Notes: generated from the letters alone by a model not told the origin. A stretch of DNA of 33,508 bases from an uncultured bacterium (GCA_945833895.1 CAMAGQ010000003.1:1-33508), one strand, 5' to 3'. Positions 17,779-27,840 are shown, counted from the stretch's first letter. Made by a program: numbers and translations.

Positions 17779-20301
17779 ATGTGTTTTTTTAGAAAATATC
17801 ACGAAAGTCTGTATAATTGTAATAAACCATATCAGTATGTAGGCGGGGAATATTTGTCCTGCAATAAAGATTTTGACTCGGCAAAGATTAGGTTCGCACT
17901 TGCATTCCCTGACAAATACGAAATAGGAATTTCAAACCTCGGGGTACGTGTTCTGTATGAAATTATCAACAGAAAGCCTGATTTTATGTGCGACAGAGTT
18001 TATGCTCCTGAACCTGATTTCAAACCTCAAACATTGTACGGGGTTGAATCAAAGCGTGACTTGAAGGACTTTGACGTTATCGGATTTTCACTGCAATATG
18101 AAATGTCATATCCGACTGTATTAAAAATGCTTGAAATGTCGGGGATTCCATACAAAAATTCTGATAGAACCGATTCTGACCCGATTATTGTTGCAGGCGG
18201 GCCGTGTGCGTTTAATCCGTTGCCATTGAGCGATTTTATCGATGTTTTTATGATTGGTGACGGGGAAGAAACAATTGTTGAGGTTTGCGAAATTCTGGAA
18301 AAAACAAAAGGATTACCTCGTGCAGAGCGAATTAAGGCACTTTGTGAGGGCGAAAATTCGGGCAGATGGTCGAAAAGTGTCGGCGGCAAGGTTAAAAAAC
18401 GTGTTGTTCAGATTGATTATGATAATGCGATTACAAAATACCCAATACCGTTTTCGTCGTCAATTCAGGATAGAGCGGTGGTTGAAATCCGCAGAGGTTG
18501 CGGCAGAATGTGTCGTTTCTGTCAGCCGGGGCATGTAACCCTGCCGATTAGAGAGCGTAAAGCCGAAGATATTATCAAAATTACAAAAGAACTTGTTAAT
18601 AATACTGGTTATGATGAGTATTCGCTTTTGTCTTTATCTTCAAACGATTACGCAAATATTAACGAGGTTATCAAAGAACTTGCGGTTGATTTTAACGACA
18701 GAAAAATCTCTGTATCACTGCCTAGTCAAAGGATTGACGGGTTTAATCTTGAACTTGCCAATCTTGTACAAAGTGTCAGAAAATCGACCATGACCCTTGC
18801 ACCTGAAGCGGGAAGTCAGCGTTTGAGAGATGTCATAAAGAAGAATATTACCGAAGAACAGATTATGGATGCAGTTTTGACGTTGTATGAACATGGTTGG
18901 TCTAGAGTTAAGTTTTACTTTATCTGCGGACTTCCGACTGAAACCATTGAAGATATGGATGAAATGGCAGAATTGTTCCGAAAAATCAGATATCGTTCAA
19001 GACTTTTGAAAAAAGAAAAGGATTTAAAACATTCGCTTGATTTGACTTGTACGTTGTCAATTTTTGTTCCGAAGCCGTTTACACCGTTCCAATGGTGCGG
19101 TCAGATGGATTTGAATAAAGTTACTGAACACATTCATCACCTTATGGAGCAGGTTAAACACATCAAAGGTGTTAAAGTTAACTATCACGAAAAGTTTGTG
19201 TCGTTGCTTGAAGCGGTTTTAACCCGTGGTGATGACTCTTTATGCGGGTATATTGAGGCTTTGTATAAAAAAGGCTGTTATCTTGACGCCTGGGGCGAGT
19301 ATTTTAATAAAAATGTCTGGTTTGAAACCGCTGAAGAACTTGGAATTGATTTGAACGCTCTTGCACAGCATCAATACGATTTAGAGGACGAGTTGCCTTG
19401 GAACTTCATTGATATCGGAATTAATCAGGATTGGTTCAAAAAAGAATATACAACCGCAATGGAGGTTGATGCACAATCTCCTCATATTGTTCCGACATGC
19501 CAGCAAGGTTGTGTGGGGTGCGGAGTATGTCCTAACTTAGGTGTTAAAAAGGTTATGGATAAGCCGTTCAAGGCTTGCGAAAAGGCTCAGGCAATAAAGT
19601 TTGATGAACACGTTGACCCGTCAACAGTTAACAACCAGAGAGAACTTTTCAGATACCGTATAAAACTTACAAAATGCGGAACTTTAAAATATTTTTCACA
19701 TCTTGATTGGCAAAACACTTTCTTTAAGGCTATTTCAAGAACAAAACTCAAAGTTGCATTCTCTTGCGGTTACAATCCGACAATGAAAATTTCAATGGGA
19801 ATTGCCTTGCCGCTGTTCTGCCAAAGTTTAACCGAGTTGGTTGATGTTGAGTTGTTGGAAGAGGTTTCGACGGAATTTTTAAAAGATGAATTACAAAAAT
19901 CTTTACCGGCAGGTGCTGAAATATTAAGCGTTAAAAAAATCGAAAACTCAACGCTTGCAATAGATCAGACTGTTTCGTGGGCAGAGTATAAAATTAACAT
20001 ATTAAATCCTGCTCTTTACGATTTTGAAAAATTAGTATATAATACAGAAAAGGTTTTATCTTCCGATGAGATTTTAATCGAGAAGAAAAACAAAAAAGGT
20101 TTAGTAAAAACAATAGACATAAAAAAATCAATTGGTGCTTACCGATTTGAAGAGAATAGTCTGTTTATAGTATTAAAGACCGGTCAAGGCTCTGATGTGC
20201 CGCCTCTTAGAGCGGACGTACTTATGGGTGTAATTGCCGAAGGGGTTGCCTTTGACATCACAAGAGTGAAGTTTCTTACCGAGTCTTTGCATGAGTTATA
20301 G
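17779..20301 (+). CDS. Radical SAM protein, TIGR03960-type fused to TIGR03936/DUF2344 C-terminal domain
   Basis: RRGCGRMCRFCQPGHVTLPIRER radical SAM CxxxCxxC-type cluster site; C-terminal LTKCGTLKYFSHLDWQNTFFKAISRTKLKVAFSCGYNPTMKISMG. Directly upstream of rng, a common neighbourhood. Confidence 0.92.
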   Translation: MCFFRKYHESLYNCNKPYQYVGGEYLSCNKDFDSAKIRFALAFPDKYEIGISNLGVRVLYEIINRKPDFMCDRVYAPEPDFKPQTLYGVESKRDLKDFDVIGFSLQYEMSYPTVLKMLEMSGIPYKNSDRTDSDPIIVAGGPCAFNPLPLSDFIDVFMIGDGEETIVEVCEILEKTKGLPRAERIKALCEGENSGRWSKSVGGKVKKRVVQIDYDNAITKYPIPFSSSIQDRAVVEIRRGCGRMCRFCQPGHVTLPIRERKAEDIIKITKELVNNTGYDEYSLLSLSSNDYANINEVIKELAVDFNDRKISVSLPSQRIDGFNLELANLVQSVRKSTMTLAPEAGSQRLRDVIKKNITEEQIMDAVLTLYEHGWSRVKFYFICGLPTETIEDMDEMAELFRKIRYRSRLLKKEKDLKHSLDLTCTLSIFVPKPFTPFQWCGQMDLNKVTEHIHHLMEQVKHIKGVKVNYHEKFVSLLEAVLTRGDDSLCGYIEALYKKGCYLDAWGEYFNKNVWFETAEELGIDLNALAQHQYDLEDELPWNFIDIGINQDWFKKEYTTAMEVDAQSPHIVPTCQQGCVGCGVCPNLGVKKVMDKPFKACEKAQAIKFDEHVDPSTVNNQRELFRYRIKLTKCGTLKYFSHLDWQNTFFKAISRTKLKVAFSCGYNPTMKISMGIALPLFCQSLTELVDVELLEEVSTEFLKDELQKSLPAGAEILSVKKIENSTLAIDQTVSWAEYKINILNPALYDFEKLVYNTEKVLSSDEILIEKKNKKGLVKTIDIKKSIGAYRFEENSLFIVLKTGQGSDVPPLRADVLMGVIAEGVAFDITRVKFLTESLHEL

Positions 20302-20314
20302 TAAAGGAAATTTT

Positions 20315-22180
20315 ATGCACGACAAAAATCGAAATGGAAATCAAGCAATTGAGAAAAAAATTGTAATTGCCGAGCGTGACAATATTGCGGCAGTTTTAGA
20401 AAACAAAGTTGTTACTGATTTTTTCATCCACAGAGGTGACGTTTTACTTGGTGACGTTTATTTAGCAACAGTTGATAACATTTTGCCAAGTATTGATGCA
20501 GCGTTTGTGAACGTTGGTACAGACAAAATGGGCTTTTTACATGCCCAAGATGTTATGGGAAAAGGCACTTTGAAAGAAAAACTTTCCCCAAAACAAAAAC
20601 TTATCGTTCAGGTTGTTAAAGAACCAACAGGACACAAAGGTCCGAGAGTTACTACAGAAATCAGCCTTCCGGGTAGATTTCTTGTTCTTATGCCGAATGA
20701 ACCGGGCGTAAGTATCAGTAAAAAAATTGAAAACTCAAAAGAAAGAGCAAGATTAAAATCAATTATTAACCTGATTAAACCGGTAGGGGTCGGCGTTATT
20801 ATCAGAACAGAGGCTGAAGGTCAAACTGAGGCTGATATTCAAGAAGATTTGGAAATCTTGTTGGAAAAATGGAACAACATTATCACGTCTGCTGAAACTC
20901 TTACTCCGCCAAACCTTATCTATCGTGATCAGGATTTGTTGTATAGAGTTATCAGAGAAGCTTGTACCGAGGATGTTAAAGAAATTATTGTAGATACTCC
21001 GTTTGCAATGAACAGAGTTCAAACCATTTTGCAAAACTGGCACATGGCAAAAGGTACTCAGGTTACTTTGTACAAAGGAACAGAGCCTTTGCTTGTTGCA
21101 ATGGATATTCATAAAGAAATAAAAGCTGCGTTGAAAGTTAAAGTAAATATGCCGTCAGGCGGTTATTTGTTTATTCAGCAAACCGAAGCTCTGACTGTAA
21201 TTGACGTTAACAGCGGTAAGTTTATAAGTTCCGCAACTCAGGATGAAACAATCCTGAAAACTAATATTGAAGCGGTTCATGAGATTGCAAGACAGTTAAG
21301 ATTGAGAAATATCGGCGGTATGATTATCGTTGACTTTATCGACATGATTTCACGTGCTGATAAGTTGGCAATGATGGAAGAACTTGAAATCGCTCTTGAA
21401 CCTGATAAAGCAAAACCTCAAGTCGGTCAGTTGTCTGATTTAGGACTTGTTGAGTTGACAAGACACCGTCAAGGTCAGTCTTTATCCGAAATATTTACAA
21501 AGAAATGTCCTCACTGTCAGGGTAGCGGCTACTCAATGGTAGAATTTAACTTCGCAACTCCGACAGCGGAAGGCGAATACCGTGCAAAAGCGGCTAAGGT
21601 TAAACTTCCGACAGGTAATTTCAAGAAAAATAACAAATCTAACAACAAAAATAACAATCAGCAGGAAAAAGTTGCGGAAATTCAAGAACCTGAAACACCG
21701 CAAAGAGTAGTTATTGAAACAGAACCGTCTGCTGTTGTTGCAGAAGAAGTTGTTAAAAAAGAAAATAACAAACGAAGAAACAGAAAAAATAAATTTGAAA
21801 AAGGCGAAAAGCAAAATAAACAAGAGCAAGCTGAAGAGGTTTCACAAATTCAAGCTGCTCCTGCTGAACCTGAAACAGTGGCAGAAGTTCCTGTTGTAGA
21901 GGCTGTTGCTGAAACTCCTGCACAAACTGAGGTTGCAGAAGTCGAAGTTGAACCAAAAATTAAAGGTAAAACAAGAAAAAGAAGAGCAGCTTCTAAAAAG
22001 AAAACGGCAGAAGCCACAGAAGAACTGACTGTAGAAGAAACATCTACCGTTCCTGTCGAAGTTCCTGAGGTTGTCGAAAAAACGGAAGAACAGCCTAAAA
22101 AAAGGTCAAGACGTCCAAACCGCGGTTCTTCAAAAACAACCAGAAAATCAAGGAAATCTGAGGAAACAGGTGAAGAATAA
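20315..22180 (+). CDS. rng: Ribonuclease E/G family
   Basis: AAFVNVGTDKMGFLHAQDV, PSGGYLFIQQTEALTVIDVNSG, IGGMIIVDFIDM, CPHCQGSGY zinc link; charged low-complexity C-terminal tail. Start placed at ATG 20315 after AAAGGA. Confidence 0.94.
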   Translation: MHDKNRNGNQAIEKKIVIAERDNIAAVLENKVVTDFFIHRGDVLLGDVYLATVDNILPSIDAAFVNVGTDKMGFLHAQDVMGKGTLKEKLSPKQKLIVQVVKEPTGHKGPRVTTEISLPGRFLVLMPNEPGVSISKKIENSKERARLKSIINLIKPVGVGVIIRTEAEGQTEADIQEDLEILLEKWNNIITSAETLTPPNLIYRDQDLLYRVIREACTEDVKEIIVDTPFAMNRVQTILQNWHMAKGTQVTLYKGTEPLLVAMDIHKEIKAALKVKVNMPSGGYLFIQQTEALTVIDVNSGKFISSATQDETILKTNIEAVHEIARQLRLRNIGGMIIVDFIDMISRADKLAMMEELEIALEPDKAKPQVGQLSDLGLVELTRHRQGQSLSEIFTKKCPHCQGSGYSMVEFNFATPTAEGEYRAKAAKVKLPTGNFKKNNKSNNKNNNQQEKVAEIQEPETPQRVVIETEPSAVVAEEVVKKENNKRRNRKNKFEKGEKQNKQEQAEEVSQIQAAPAEPETVAEVPVVEAVAETPAQTEVAEVEVEPKIKGKTRKRRAASKKKTAEATEELTVEETSTVPVEVPEVVEKTEEQPKKRSRRPNRGSSKTTRKSRKSEETGEE

Positions 22181-22472
22181 AAGTTATAAAATTCTTGTTG
22201 CAATATTAGTAGTGCTTTTTAGCACTACTAACCTTGCATATTCAGCACCTGCCGTAACAACAAGCATAAAGTCGGGTATTGTTCGCTTATCTCTTGCAAT
22301 GCTTGGTGTTGTCGCTTTTTCTGTAATCATTTCAATCGGATTATCGCTATATAATCGTTTTTTTGTACCCAGCGATATCAAAAATTACAAACTCAGTAAA
22401 AATTCGTTGAGAAGTCCGTCAGATAAGGATGAAGCGATAATTATGTATTTAGCGAAAAATAAATTAAAATAA
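22170..22472 (+). CDS. Small predicted exported/membrane hypothetical protein (GTG start)
   Basis: VKNKSYKILVAILVVLFSTTNLAYSAP signal-peptide-like N-terminus and a second TM. GTG at 22170 overlaps the rng end, with AGGA upstream. Confidence 0.6.
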   Translation: MKNKSYKILVAILVVLFSTTNLAYSAPAVTTSIKSGIVRLSLAMLGVVAFSVIISIGLSLYNRFFVPSDIKNYKLSKNSLRSPSDKDEAIIMYLAKNKLK

Positions 22473-22484
22473 CGGAGAATGTGC

Positions 22485-22709
22485 ATGAAAAAGGCAATGG
22501 GATTAGTTGAATTACTTATAGTTGTTATCGTGATTGCTGTTATATATTTCACGTGTTTTCACTCAAACGGCGGGCGAAAAAATCCGTTTGAAGAGCAAAT
22601 TAACGTTAAATCAAAACAGGAATTAGTTGATAAGAAACTTGAAAGCATTCAAAGTCAAAAGGCAATCAAGGATAAAATAGAGCAGAATTTAAACAGAGAA
22701 GATTACTAA
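22485..22709 (+). CDS. Small protein with truncated prepilin-like N-terminus
   Basis: MKKAMGLVELLIVVIVIAVIYFTCF resembles type IV pilin N-termini; only ~74 aa. Confidence 0.6.
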   Translation: MKKAMGLVELLIVVIVIAVIYFTCFHSNGGRKNPFEEQINVKSKQELVDKKLESIQSQKAIKDKIEQNLNREDY

Positions 22710-23377
22710 TGAAAAAAACAACCTTATTTGATATAATATCGCCGGTTATGATAGGCCCGTCAAGTTCGCATACGGCAGGAGCGGTAAGACTGGGGCTTAT
22801 GGCAAGAAACATCTACAAAAACACACCAAAGAAAGTTACTTTTAAGTTGTATAACTCTTACGCTCATACAGGCAAAGGTCACGGAACTGAAAAGGGTTTG
22901 CTTGCGGGAGTTTTAGGGTTAGGTGTTGATGATAGAAGGATTAAGGATATTTTTGAGTCTGACCTTGCCAAAACTGTTGAGTATAAATTTTTATATGCCG
23001 ACAATTTTAAACAGCACCCAAATGCCGTCGAGATAACTTTTGAGGGCGATACAAAAATGTTTATTGCAGGTGAATCTGTCGGAGCAGGCGAAATTGCAAT
23101 TCGCAAAATTGATGATTTTAATGTCAAATTGACGGGAAAATACAACACGATTTTGATAGTTTATAAAGACATGCCGGGGATGATTTCGCAGGTTTCTTCA
23201 ATTCTGCAATATGATAATAAAAACATTGCGTCGTTAAGTTGCGATAGAAATGCCAGAGGTAAGGAGGCATCTATGATTATCAGTATTGATGGTACTGTCG
23301 GCGATAATATTATTGAAACAATTCAGGAAATCCCTGAGGTGTATTTTGTTAGTTACATAGAGAAATTGGAACATTAG
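22709..23377 (+). CDS. sdaAB: L-serine dehydratase, iron-sulfur-dependent, beta subunit
   Basis: DIISPVMIGPSSSHTAGAVRLG, HGTEKGLLAGVLGLG, ESVGAGEI, C-terminal ACT-like domain. Confidence 0.94.
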   Translation: MKKTTLFDIISPVMIGPSSSHTAGAVRLGLMARNIYKNTPKKVTFKLYNSYAHTGKGHGTEKGLLAGVLGLGVDDRRIKDIFESDLAKTVEYKFLYADNFKQHPNAVEITFEGDTKMFIAGESVGAGEIAIRKIDDFNVKLTGKYNTILIVYKDMPGMISQVSSILQYDNKNIASLSCDRNARGKEASMIISIDGTVGDNIIETIQEIPEVYFVSYIEKLEH

Positions 23378-23382
23378 TAATT

Positions 23383-24258
23383 ATGGGAAAAATCAGCACA
23401 TTTGAACAGTTGTACGAAGAATGTATTTCAAAAAATAAACAAATATATGAAATTGCTCAGGCAAACATGGCAGAAGAGGGCGAAATTTCAATAGAAGAGG
23501 TTCGTGTATTTGCAAATAAAAGCCTTTTTGCGATGAAAGAGGCTATACAAACAGGTATGGCAAGCAAAGAACTTTCTATGAGCGAAATGTGCGGTCAGGA
23601 TTGCTGCAGATTACAGCAAAGATTTAAAAAACAACGTGCGATGTTTGGCTCAACTTTTGAAAAAATTCTTGAATATGCTCTTGCAACAAGTGAAGAAAAT
23701 ATCAGAATGGGTAAAATTGTAGCTTGCCCAACAGCAGGCTCTTGCGGAATTTTGCCGGCGGGATTGGCTGCGGTCAGCGAGGATTACAACCACTCTGAAA
23801 GGGAACAGATTAATGCTTTAATTACGGCGGGTGAAATCGGCAGAATAATTTCCGCCAAAGTTTCACTTGCAGGTGCAGTTGCAGGCTGTCAGGCTGAGTG
23901 CGGAGTGGCTTCTGCGATGAGTGCGGCTGCTGTATGTCAACTTCAAGGCGGAAATGTTTCACAGGTATTAAACGCTGCTGCTCTTGCGTTGAAAAATATT
24001 CTGGGCTTAACTTGTGACCCTGTTGCGGGGTTGGTCGAAGTTCCTTGTGTAAAAAGAAATCCTTTTCTTGCGGTTCATGCGATTACGGCGGTTGAACTTG
24101 CTCTTGCTGATATCAAGTCGAAAATTCCGTTTGATGAAGTTGTTGATGCGATGGAACAAACAGGTGCTTTGATGTCGCCGACATTGAAAGAAAGTTCGCA
24201 GGCAGGACTTGCAACTACAAAAACTGCGTTAGAAGTTCAAAAAAGAGTTTTTGGCTAA
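23383..24258 (+). CDS. sdaAA: L-serine dehydratase, iron-sulfur-dependent, alpha subunit
   Basis: PTAGSCGILPAGLAAV, AGAVAGCQAECGVASAMSAAA, GLTCDPVAGLVEVPCVKRN. Confidence 0.95.
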   Translation: MGKISTFEQLYEECISKNKQIYEIAQANMAEEGEISIEEVRVFANKSLFAMKEAIQTGMASKELSMSEMCGQDCCRLQQRFKKQRAMFGSTFEKILEYALATSEENIRMGKIVACPTAGSCGILPAGLAAVSEDYNHSEREQINALITAGEIGRIISAKVSLAGAVAGCQAECGVASAMSAAAVCQLQGGNVSQVLNAAALALKNILGLTCDPVAGLVEVPCVKRNPFLAVHAITAVELALADIKSKIPFDEVVDAMEQTGALMSPTLKESSQAGLATTKTALEVQKRVFG

Positions 24259-24277
24259 GAGAATATTTTGAAAGAAC

Positions 24278-25168
24278 CTATTTTACAGGCTGTTTAAACA
24301 GTATTCTTGCTCCGCCCATGCGTTTTCTCAGGGTTTCTTTGAACGCTTCAATGATATCGTTTATGTTACATAGAGCCATTTTTGCTATATCGACGAGTGA
24401 ATTTGTGTTTTTAATAAGTTCTCCAGTTGTTTTGGAAGCACTTTCAAGCGAACCTGACATCAGATAAAATTTATCCGAGGTTTTTGCAAAGTTTCCCGTG
24501 AGCAATTCAATATTACCGGTGCTGTTTCGGATTGATTTTTCAGTAATTCCGTTGTTTATTTTGCCCGATAAATCTTGAAGATTTTCGGTTGATAATCTTA
24601 GACTGTTTGTGCTATCTCTGAGGTTTGATGTGATTTGATAGATATTCAGACGGTTTTCATTCAGGATATCCGTTATTAAATTGAACATTTCAGTCAGCGA
24701 CTCGGTTGTATTTTTCGCTGAACTCAACAGGTTTTCACCCTTTTCTGATAAATCGTCTAAGTGAGCCTGATTTAAATCCGAAATCCCCGAGAATGTAAAT
24801 GAAGATTTTCCTTTAATTACGTCACCTGTTTTGATAAATTTTAACTGAGGTGCCGCAGGGTAAATTATATCAACATATTTTGTGTCTTTGTCGTAATTTT
24901 TAATTTCAACCGAGATGTTTTTAGGAAGATGCAAGCCGCGTTGGTTTAAGGTTATGTAAAGATATGTGGTTTGAAAATCGTTTGAAATTTTTAACTTTCT
25001 TGTCCTACCGAGTTTGTACCCCTTGTAAAAAACGTCCATTCTGGATGGCAGCGGGTCAATGTGTTTAAATTCCGCCTTAATATACGTATGGTTAAGTACC
25101 TGATACACAGCGAACAGACCGTACATAATAAGCGAAAAAACAACAAGACTAATTATAGTATTTTTCAT
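24278..25168 (-). CDS. MlaD/Mce-family lipid transport protein
   Basis: Single N-terminal TM, then MCE-like PSRMDVFYKGYKLGRTRKLKISNDFQTTYLYITL and a helical C-terminus. Confidence 0.7.
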   Translation of the reverse strand: MKNTIISLVVFSLIMYGLFAVYQVLNHTYIKAEFKHIDPLPSRMDVFYKGYKLGRTRKLKISNDFQTTYLYITLNQRGLHLPKNISVEIKNYDKDTKYVDIIYPAAPQLKFIKTGDVIKGKSSFTFSGISDLNQAHLDDLSEKGENLLSSAKNTTESLTEMFNLITDILNENRLNIYQITSNLRDSTNSLRLSTENLQDLSGKINNGITEKSIRNSTGNIELLTGNFAKTSDKFYLMSGSLESASKTTGELIKNTNSLVDIAKMALCNINDIIEAFKETLRKRMGGARILFKQPVK

Positions 25169-25216
25169 ATTTGGAATACTAATCTAAATCGAAATTTTAT
25201 AAATTAGTAAATTCGA

Positions 25217-26359
25217 CTATTCCCAGATACTAATAAGTTTTTTATGAATTGCAGGATTATGCACTCTTATATAATCAATTTTCTGATTTATCAGAACGCT
25301 ATTCAGTGCAAGGGTATAAATATCTTTTTCTTCATTCATCGCTTGCTGACATTCTAACAGGCTTTTTCTTGACAGTCCAATCATAACAGGGTAACCTATA
25401 GATTTTAATTCCTGCCAGCGGTTTAAAATCTCGATATTATGCGATTTTAACTTGCCAAAACCTATCCCCGGGTCGATAATGATATTTTCTTTTGAAATAC
25501 CTTTTGAGATAGCAAACTGAACCTTGTTATATAAAAATGTGAAAATTTCGTCCATTAAGTTCTCGTAGAAAGGTTCTTCCTGCATGTTTTCGGGAGTTCC
25601 TTGGGAATGTTGAATAATCAATTTAACATTCGGATATTTCGCAACGACTTCCGCCATATTATCATCAAACGTCAAACCTGACACATCGTTTATTATTAAA
25701 GCTCCTGCTTTTATACTTTCTTCCGCAACAATAGAACTTCTTGTGTCAATGCTTATCGGAGTTTGAATATTTTGCTGTTTAATATAATCTAATACAGGCA
25801 ACAATTTTTCCAGTTGTTCTTTAGCACTCACACCTTTTGAATATGGTTTGGTAGATTCAGCCCCAATATCAATGATATCAGCACCGTCCTGAATTAATTT
25901 GTTCAACTGTGTGATTGCAGAGTCAAAATCGTAAAACTCACCGCCATCAGAAAAAGAATTTTTTGTAATGTTCAAAATCCCAACAATTTTGGTTCTGTCA
26001 GTGTTTTGCGAAATTTCACACTGTTCAATGAGTTTTTGCCCCAGTATTTTTAACCCAAACGGCTGAAACAAAAGATTTTGAGCGATTTTCGTAATTTGTG
26101 AAACGCTTCCGCCAAGAATACAGTCAGAAAGTTCAATTTTACCTGTTATAACTTCTCTATGTGTTGCACAATCAGCCCCGACAGATAAGGCGGTCTGTTT
26201 TAAGATATTTGCCTGCGGAACTGTAAGATTAAAAATTTTCAAGTTCTTGTAGATGTATTTTTTGCATGCTTTCTGAGCGTAAGTTTTGTCAAAACCTATA
26301 CTTAACAATTCGTCGGTTATGTTATTTGTTCTAATCTCTTTAATAGAAAAATCGTGCAT
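25217..26359 (-). CDS. folP: Dihydropteroate synthase with ~120-aa N-terminal extension
   Basis: KIVGILNITKNSFSDGG, DIIDIGAESTKP, IIDPGIGFGKLKSHN, VMIGLSRKS, IRVHNP. Confidence 0.88.
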   Translation of the reverse strand: MHDFSIKEIRTNNITDELLSIGFDKTYAQKACKKYIYKNLKIFNLTVPQANILKQTALSVGADCATHREVITGKIELSDCILGGSVSQITKIAQNLLFQPFGLKILGQKLIEQCEISQNTDRTKIVGILNITKNSFSDGGEFYDFDSAITQLNKLIQDGADIIDIGAESTKPYSKGVSAKEQLEKLLPVLDYIKQQNIQTPISIDTRSSIVAEESIKAGALIINDVSGLTFDDNMAEVVAKYPNVKLIIQHSQGTPENMQEEPFYENLMDEIFTFLYNKVQFAISKGISKENIIIDPGIGFGKLKSHNIEILNRWQELKSIGYPVMIGLSRKSLLECQQAMNEEKDIYTLALNSVLINQKIDYIRVHNPAIHKKLISIWE

Positions 26360-26406
26360 AACCTAAGTTTAGCACGATTATTTCATTTTAACAAACTTAT
26401 AAAGAC

Positions 26407-26898
26407 TTATGCGGCGTTTCTGTAATTTTTATATTGCGATTTCAAATCATCAACAGCGATTTCGCCGTTTTTGAACGCTTTATTTACGCCTGTAACAAGT
26501 ACAAAGAATGCTAACAGACCGCCTGCAAGAGCAGAAAATCTTCTTGTTATCGGACTTTTAACAATAGGACCGATAAATTTTGAATCTTTGAATTTTGCAA
26601 GTTGATCCATTATGCTTTTTGTGTACATTTTTAAATTATTTTTGAAAGTTGTTATAAATCCTGTTGCAACTTCTTGGGTTTGGTTAACGGTTTTAATTCC
26701 GTTGGAAACTTGAGCAGTCATTCTTCCAAGTATTTCTTCGCCTGCTTGTGCTTTTAAACCTTTTTTGCCTGCGTATCTTGTTGCAGTTGCACTAAGTCCT
26801 GCCGCACCACCGACACCTGTTGCAACTTGTTCTTTTGTCTGTTGCTGGCGTTGTTCGGGAGTATATTGTGGTTGAGGTCTGAAATCAATGGTATTCAT
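26407..26898 (-). CDS. Hypothetical membrane protein
   Basis: 163-aa ORF translationally coupled (TAATG, AGGAGG) to the upstream ORF; one hydrophobic segment FSALAGGLLAFFVLVTGV. Confidence 0.7.
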   Translation of the reverse strand: MNTIDFRPQPQYTPEQRQQQTKEQVATGVGGAAGLSATATRYAGKKGLKAQAGEEILGRMTAQVSNGIKTVNQTQEVATGFITTFKNNLKMYTKSIMDQLAKFKDSKFIGPIVKSPITRRFSALAGGLLAFFVLVTGVNKAFKNGEIAVDDLKSQYKNYRNAA

Positions 26899-27620
26899 TA
26901 TACCTCCTCCTCAAGTTCTTTGTCTGCTTTTGCTTGTTCCGGATGAACTATTTCATTGTAACCTGAAGCAGCACCTGCTCCAACACCCAGAGTGGTTGAA
27001 ACTGTTTTTGTTGCGTTGTCGTATGCTGTGTCAAACGATGTTTCTTTTATTTTGTTTGCTGCAGTTTTGAACGGTTTCGCAATAACATCAGCAACTTTTT
27101 TTGCACCTTTACCGATTGTGCGTAAAACTGTCAAAACAACTTTTCCGAATTTGTTATTTTCCATTTTTTCAACAACTTTGGCTAATTTTTCGCTTAAGTT
27201 TGTATAAATTTTAGTACCTTTAATTCTTGCTGAAGCCGCTTTAGCAAATTCAGCAATCTTGTTACCTGCTTGAACAAAGCCTTTATAAATAGGTTTTAGT
27301 ACTTCCTTAGAACCTTTTACAAATTTTGTATCTAAACCTGATGCAACTGAGGATTTTACGAATTTAGCACCTTTTGTAGCACCCCAGGCTACTGCCCAGC
27401 CTTCAAGTAACATTGTCGATATAACCGCAAAAGTTTTTGCAATCTTTTTCAATGCTTTTGGAGTTTTTATATCGTTAGACAGGTCTTCAAAATCCTTTTT
27501 TTGTCCTTCATAATAATTTGTTTTACTTTCGTAAAAACTATCGTCACGATTTTGCTCTGCCTTAAATGCAGGTTGTATACGAATTGTTTGGTTTGTGATA
27601 TTTGGTTGAATTGTTAACAT
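26898..27620 (-). CDS. Hypothetical Lys/Ala-rich helical protein
   Basis: 240-aa ORF; LLEGWAVAWGATKGAKFVKSS, GAKKVADVIAKPFKTAANKI. No recognised domain. Confidence 0.7.
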   Translation of the reverse strand: MLTIQPNITNQTIRIQPAFKAEQNRDDSFYESKTNYYEGQKKDFEDLSNDIKTPKALKKIAKTFAVISTMLLEGWAVAWGATKGAKFVKSSVASGLDTKFVKGSKEVLKPIYKGFVQAGNKIAEFAKAASARIKGTKIYTNLSEKLAKVVEKMENNKFGKVVLTVLRTIGKGAKKVADVIAKPFKTAANKIKETSFDTAYDNATKTVSTTLGVGAGAASGYNEIVHPEQAKADKELEEEV

Positions 27621-27840
27621 TTAGATGCCTCACTACTTTCTACATTTCCCTTACTTTAAATCGTCAAAATATTTTTTTTTGCTAATTTGAAAAGATACCA
27701 TTAACAAAATGTTACAATTGCAAATTCATTATGTCATATAAACCCTGATAAGTAAAGTGTTTCATAAGAAATATTAAAATTTAATCAGATTTTATTTTTG
27801 CTGTATAATAGAGTTAAAAATGGAAGTGTATCACATAAAG

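Noticed and set aside
24291-24302. CTGTTTAAACAG palindrome as a terminator or binding site
   Set aside because: Lies within the last codons of the MlaD-like gene, no T-tract; a 12-bp palindrome alone is weak evidence.
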